Origin: Eudorina sp. 2006-703-Eu-15
Taxonomy: Eukaryota > Chlorophyta > Chlorophyceae > Chlamydomonadales > Volvocaceae
Assembly (NCBI GenBank): GCA_003117195.1
Contig: BDSI01000011.1
Location: 1,218,135-1,282,134, forward strand
Reading direction: 5' to 3'
DNA: 64,000 nt
Program-made: the position numbers and the translations under genes
Shown here: positions 58,577 through 64,000 of the stretch, piece after piece
Numbering within the stretch: the first letter of the stretch is position 1
Layout: each line of letters starts with the position of its first letter
The notes under the pieces: generated by a model
What the model was told of the DNA's origin: nothing
What the model saw: only the letters and a program-made list of their open reading frames with translations
Databases searched by the model: none

Positions 58577-61500
58577 AAGGGTTGCGGTTTGCGGGGATGG
58601 GAACCTCGGATTGGGGAGGGAACAGGGCAGGGGTATGATGGGAGGAGGTGGGGATATGATTGGAGAAGGTGGGGATATGATTGGAGAAGGTGGGGATATG
58701 ATGGGAGAAGGTGGGGATATGATGGGTGCGAATGATGACGGGGCCGGGGCTGGGGATGATGGTGTGCACCTCGAGAGTCGCGTGAGAGACGGCGCTGGCG
58801 ATGGACATCACTGTTACTAAGGATGTTACAGCGGACCCCGCGGGTCATCATCGGTGAGGGCCGAAGCTGGGGGGGTGGGTGGGGGCAGCGGGCACGGCCG
58901 CCAGCGGCGGATGGTGCGATGTGCTGGCCTGCAGTGACGGCGCCCTGCCCCCTGATGCCCTCCATGTGGGCCATTGGGGCCTGCACCTCAGCGCGGCAGG
59001 GCGGAGCGGGCTTACAGGGGCGCTGAAGGAGGATTCCCCTGGAAGGGGTTGGAAGCTGCGCCCCATTGGTGCAGGGCTGAGGCGGGTTGGGGTGGATATC
59101 CGCCGGTGAGCTAGCGCCTTGCTGCTCAGTATGCGGAAGGCGTGCCCCGGGGCCTTGGCAGGATAGAACAGTCCAGCCGAGCTGTTTCCCTGTACGGCAA
59201 CAGGCGTGACCATCAGCTGTGCTATCTCGTCCCGCGCTTTGTATGTCTCCCCTGGTTGCCTGCTTACCACTCAAACCCTAGAGGGTCCCACAGGTCGGCT
59301 TGCAGCGTTGCAGGGGAGAGAGGGGCAGGGCAGGGTAGTGGCGTGTCTGGTGGAGTACGAGGCGGAATCCAGAATGCACGGAGAATGTACGGCATTGACC
59401 TACACGCCGCGGCCTATCCATTGCTGTGAGCCGTGGCGGCCTTCGCGGGGGCGATGTGCCCCGTGTTGCCCCGTGTTGGCAGGAGTGTGTATCAGGGTGT
59501 ACCGAATCGCTGGATGGCCGCCCTCGCTTGCTGTCACGGGCGTGCCTGTTTCGCTGCCTGAGGCCTGAGATGGCCACGGCCAGGTCATGGCTCGGCAGAC
59601 GAAGATTGGCAGGCGGCGGCTGGCACCTTGCGCAACTCCAATGGCAGAGGAGAAACGTTGGGAAAGGCACGGCAGCTGGTTGGTGCTGCCTCGCTTGCAT
59701 TTTCAGTCACCGTACCGTACTAAAGGCGGATTCTGCACCATCGGTCGAGGACCTGCTGTGTAAGCCTGGGGAGGTTGGGGCGCTCGAGGACCTGAGGGAT
59801 CCGAGGTGCATGTGAGGAGTCCCTTTCAAGGGTCATGTCAAGGGTCATTTCTGGTTTACCTGAATATCACCTTAGGTCAACCATACCAAACGTGCTTCAA
59901 GGCACTGAAGGCCTGATGCCTGATACCTTTCGGCCATTGGAGACTGGACAACCTTCCGGGCAGGCAATCCGCTGTACCCTACCATGCATTCAATCAACGG
60001 ACAGAGCGAATCCGTGGGGAAACCGTCTCAGCAAGCTTACATCATGGCCGCCAAGCGTGTCTGGTGCCTTCCGCTCCGGTCCAGAGCCCACGCATCTGTA
60101 ACTAACTGCATTATCTGCCGCGTGGCAACAATTTAAGGGCCGTTCCCGTCTCTCGGGTGACGGCCCATCTGTTCTGAACCGGGCTTCGCTGCGCGGCCCT
60201 GCCCCTGCCAGGACCCACCCCGCAGCGCCACCTCATGACTCGTTCATTCAGTCACCTGCCCGAACCCACCGAAGTACTGGACCCCCCCGTGCATTCCCCC
60301 ACTCAGAATAACAATCACGAATCAGGCATTCGACGTGAGCTCCGCCGCCGCCGTCACCACGGGGCAAGATGATCGTTAGGGCTGCCGAGCACGCGCGGCC
60401 ACCAGCGGATCCATCCGTCGCCCCCCGTAAGGATCACAGCGGCCAAACGGCCAAAGCCCAGGGCTAGCCGACGAGCCCGCCAGCGCTCCACGTGCAGCAG
60501 GCAATATGTGTAAGCGTGTAAGCGTGGGGGGGGGCTGGTCCCCGCCAGCAGCGCCGCCTCAGTTGCTGGAAACCCCGTAGATGGGCCCCCGGATTCGCCG
60601 CGCCAACTGCATGTCCTTTGGCACTGCAAGATCAGCGGCAGGTGGTTGGGCAGCAGTGGTCAGGAGGCGGCACAGCAGCAGCGGGGCAAACGGAAATTTT
60701 CACGCCGCGGCCCGTCAGTTTGTTCACTACTGGACCTCCGTGCCATGAGCGTCCCGCAGGTCGGTCGCGCACTCGCGCTGCGCTGTGCTCCACATACCGG
60801 ACGCATGTTCCTGATACCGTCCGTACTCGGTTGGACAGTGTGGGGGAGTGGCAAAGCTAGCCTCGCCCAAAGGTCGTCTTGCCCAGGTCCGCAGCCCTGG
60901 CCCCTTCGGTGGAGGATGTTCCCACAGACCCACACGGTGTGCTAACGCGCCTATGGCCGGCTGGCTGGCTGGATTGGGCCCATTACTGCATGCGAGCATG
61001 CCTACGAGCTATCTGGGCCCGCTGGAACGCCCGGTCGGGACTACGGGTCCACCTTGTAACGGTTACATAAGGCCCAGATAGAGAATCGGCGTGTGCTCAG
61101 CTGACTGTGTATGGGGGGTGGCGCGGAGGGTTTCAAGGTTTAGAGATTGGGTGGCGGGGGGGAATGGCCGCGCTGTTACGCTGACGGGCGGGGTACGGGG
61201 ACGGGTGCCCTGCAGCAACCAACCTGCCTGAGAGCTCGACCCAACCTGCAGGACGGGCCGTCCGGGCAGGGTGGTGTATTTGCAAAGGGGGGAAGGTGCA
61301 CGGTTCGGTGTGCGGGGACACCAGCGCATTCGGTCTGTGAGGACGGGAGCGCGTGGAGGGGCGGGTGGGTGGGGTCGCTGGGTCCCGAGTGGAAGGTCAA
61401 CGGGCGCTATGGGCCGCGAGATCCTGGTACTGAAGGCTGTTGGAGAGTAGCCGGATGGATCTACGCGGATACATGGCTGCGAGCCCGGTGTGTATGTGCG

Positions 61501-62458
61501 ACCATGGTTGGTTGGTTGCCGGCGGGCGAGCCGGCACACGTACAGTTGCCGTGAGGCGGCTTGCAGTTGCGCGGCGGCGGTGGAAGTGTGGGCGGTTGCC
61601 GATAATCCGGCATGCAGCGATATGCCAGGGGGCTTCCGTATTAGCGGCCGCCGCGGGGAACGACAGCGCGTGTTGCGGGCAGCGTCCTCTTGAACTTGTA
61701 GGCCATCCCAAACGCAGCATGTGACAGCTCGACACAACAATCAACAAACTCAGCAGAAATGAACTTCAGATTGCACAGTAAGCGTTTCTTACGACCTTGT
61801 CTGAGCATTCGAAGATCGGTACATACTTGCATGCCTGACGCCATCGTCGTTCCCATCTGGGAAGCGCGCCAAACAGCAAGAGCGCGCATCGCATGCTGCA
61901 CGTATATAATGATAACAATTGAAATGAACAAACATAACTACGGTAGGTGACAAAGCTGGTCTCAGAGCGCTTTGCAGTAATTGCAACCACAACCTCCAGC
62001 CGAACTCCGCAAACTTCTCGCGCAATGCGAGTCAACGCCTTCATTCTACGAAGCAAAACTGGCTGGCTACGACCGCGGCCTCGCCCACAGACTGCGCCAT
62101 CCATATAACTTTTGTTCGGTTTTAGGATACCGCCATGCCAGCTGGTCCCTGCCCTTATCCTTGTCCTTGTACCTTTTGCAGTCTGGTTAAAAAGGCCTCA
62201 GGTTTATGCACCAAAAGCCAATCCCTGAAGCATGTACGAAGCAGCAGTAGTGACCTTGTCATCTTGTACGATGTAAACGTCAGTCATCCCATAAAAAACT
62301 TGCGGCTCCCCTTCTTTTCACCAAAAAGCTGATATCAAAGCAGAAACAGCTCAATTGAATCTTTATTACTATACTCTCGCTTAAGCGTAGGAGTCCATTC
62401 GGCAGCCCTGTTAACTTGGTCGCAGCAGCACAGCCTCAATGTTCAAGGTGAGCTCACG
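58577..62458. other. 3' flank of eIF2B and gene-poor tail
   Basis: No gene recognised. Contains a ~21-bp minisatellite (GGTGGGGATATGATGGGAGA, about five copies, 58640-58733). A near-palindrome GACCCCGCGGGTC lies at 58833, and a stretch at about 61030-61062 resembles 50082-50116. TGTAA at 59757 is a possible polyadenylation signal but is 1.2 kb downstream. Confidence 0.45.
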
Positions 62459-62728
62459 ATGTTGAATCGTCTTCAAGAGGCGTTTGCTGGTCGCCAGTGC
62501 GTACGCTCCAAAGTCGATGCGAGCTCCCTTACCAACAATCCCCGCTTGATTCGACTTTTAATTAGCTTCAATTTCATGGTAACATTGCTGCAGAGATATC
62601 GTGATAGCATTGCGGCAGAGATGTCACAACAAGGTCATCTTCCTGTCGACAGCGAAGTTGCCAGCGCCGCTGAAAACTCTTACGTGAGTGCTGGTTTATG
62701 GATATTATGCTATCAGACTGCAATCTGA
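62459..62728 (+). CDS. Hypothetical exon or small ORF
   Basis: An 89-codon frame from ATG 62459 lies in balanced-composition DNA. The N-terminal 70 residues look globular and non-repetitive (NRLQEAFAGRQCVR, LQRYRDSIAAEM). A GTGAGT donor at 62683 directly after SAAENSY would make it an exon. No family recognised and no partner exon found. Confidence 0.22.
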   Translation: MLNRLQEAFAGRQCVRSKVDASSLTNNPRLIRLLISFNFMVTLLQRYRDSIAAEMSQQGHLPVDSEVASAAENSYVSAGLWILCYQTAI

Positions 62729-63340
62729 AGCTCGTTTCGCGGCGTGACCATTGCGACAACGGGCGTCCGACTGCAACATGCTTGGCATTCCTGCTGGCTG
62801 CGAGTGGCAGACATGGGTATCCATGTTTCTGGATGCGGAAATGCAATTCGTCGGTTTGCGCACTCATCTGGGATCACATTGTGCTTCGTGGCCAAGAAGC
62901 CTTTGGTGTTCGTGAACCGCGTATCGATCCCGCCGCCGCGCCTTTCCTTCCCTCGCACAGACCCGAGTGACCAGCGAAGGCCGAAGGAGCGCGATAAACC
63001 GACGCGCACAAGACGACTCTCAGTCCCAGATCGACGGTGTACGCCGGTCAAGGTCACCATCCGTCTGCCATAGTCCCTCAAGAGGTGGCCGTCTGCAACA
63101 CTGCCGCCGCTGGCATGTTCATCGTCTACGCGTTTTGGATCCATCAAGATCGACTCGTCAACACCGGTGATCGACCATCGCGGCATGGAGGTGCCAGCCC
63201 TGATGCGCGATATGATAAGTTTGCTATGGGGATTGATATCACATTGTTGAGAAGCCCGAAGCGAGGCAATGAAGACCGTAGGGATCTATGCGTGGGTGGG
63301 GACTGGGGAGGGCCGGGCTGTGGAGATGGACCTATCCCGT
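62729..63340. other. Unassigned stretch before the terminal tandem repeat
   Basis: Overlapping open frames on both strands but no recognisable domain. A pyrimidine tract ending CGCACAG at about 62961 resembles a 3' splice site. Confidence 0.35.
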
Positions 63341-64000
63341 GCGCCCCTACCGTACCTGTCTCTGCGCCTCGGACCAACTAGCTTAACCGCAAATCCCCTT
63401 TCCGCGGTCCTGCACTTGCCCCACCTTGTTGCGGTCGTTGATTACGTTTTCGCTAGCTGACACCCGCGTTTTCCCACTTTACTTGGCTGCTTTGCAGGAC
63501 TGCGGAGACCAAGCACCCAGTCAAGGACTTGGGGTCTGAGTACGGCGCCGCCACGCGTCGCGGCAACGTGTCGCGGCCGGGCGGTGCTTACCAGCGGTTG
63601 GGGCCCCGTGCGCCCCTACCGTACCTGTCTCTGCGCCTCGGACCAACTAGCTTAACCGCAAGGCCCCTTTCCGCGGTCCTGCACTTGTCCCACCTTGTTG
63701 CGGTCGTTGATTACGTTTTCGCTGACACCCTCGTTTTCCGATTTTACTTGGCTGCTTTGCAGGACTGCGGAGACCAAGCACCCAGTCAAGGACTTGGCTG
63801 CGCCGTACTCAGACCCCAAGCGTCGCGGCAACGTGTCACGGCCGGGCGGTGCTTACCAGCGGTTGGGGCCCCGCGCGCCCCTACCGTACCTGTCTCTGCG
63901 CCTTGGACCAACTAGCTTAACCGCAAGGCCCCCTTCCGCGGTCCTGCACTTGCCCCACCTTGTTGCGGTCGTTGATTACGTTTTCGCTGACAACCTCGTT
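63341..64000. repeat. ~267-bp tandem repeat, 2.5 copies, continuing past the window
   Basis: Copies start at 63341, 63610 and 63875 with GCGCCCCTACCGTACCTGTC. Each full copy includes a 3' splice-site-like GCTGCTTTGCAG followed by a conserved 110-nt block, 63498-63607 and 63763-63872. Period is 269 then 265 bp. Confidence 0.9.

Overview
The window reads as nuclear DNA of a volvocine/chlamydomonadalean green alga. Coding regions are very GC-rich and full of Ala, Gly, Gln and Pro homopolymers. Genes are split by many GT-AG introns (exons usually end in CAG before GT), introns carry minisatellites and short dispersed repeats, and the gene set is eukaryotic: AP2 factor, Prp4, eIF2B, Alg7, Canopy, a guanylate-binding-protein-like GTPase, and an OPR-like helical-repeat protein. 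I could not assign a species. All gene models were spliced by eye, by matching reading frame and phase across GT/AG sites.

Layout. 1-521: last exon of an unidentified gene. 522-6159: no recognisable gene; a tRNA-derived SINE-like element and GT repeats. 6160-13789 (+): six-exon giant AP2-domain protein (about 1812 aa). 13790-24853: gene-poor, containing a lower-GC island (about 16-24.7 kb) with minisatellites, a diverged tandem duplication of a ~1.75-1.9 kb unit, and one unexplained ORF. 24854-32715 (+): seven-exon OPR/FASTK-like protein (about 1773 aa). 33851-35481 (+): five-exon Canopy-family secreted protein. 37505-38740 (-): intronless ALG7/DPAGT1. 39172-46525 (+): twelve-exon GBP-like GTPase with an N-terminal signal-like segment and two C-terminal membrane segments. 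47967-54096 (-): eleven-exon PRP4 (U4/U6 snRNP). 54590-58576 (+): eight-exon eIF2B beta. 58577-64000: no recognised gene; a ~267-bp tandem repeat runs off the end.

ALG7 and the GTPase are divergent neighbours (431 bp between starts), as are PRP4 and eIF2B beta (493 bp). Canopy/ALG7 and the GTPase/PRP4 are convergent. ALG7 and Canopy are both ER proteins, and the GTPase may be too; otherwise the genes are an ordinary mixed housekeeping neighbourhood rather than one pathway.

The most interesting signals are not genes. A 12-bp palindrome, GACCC-RY-GGGTC, occurs 11 times (plus one copy with a non-RY centre), including inside coding exons at poorly conserved spots. A short motif, TCTACCAATTTCCTRTACCC, recurs in sense orientation just upstream of 3' splice sites in four genes. 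Several other short repeat families are scattered through introns, and a ~140-bp segment exists in two nearly identical copies.
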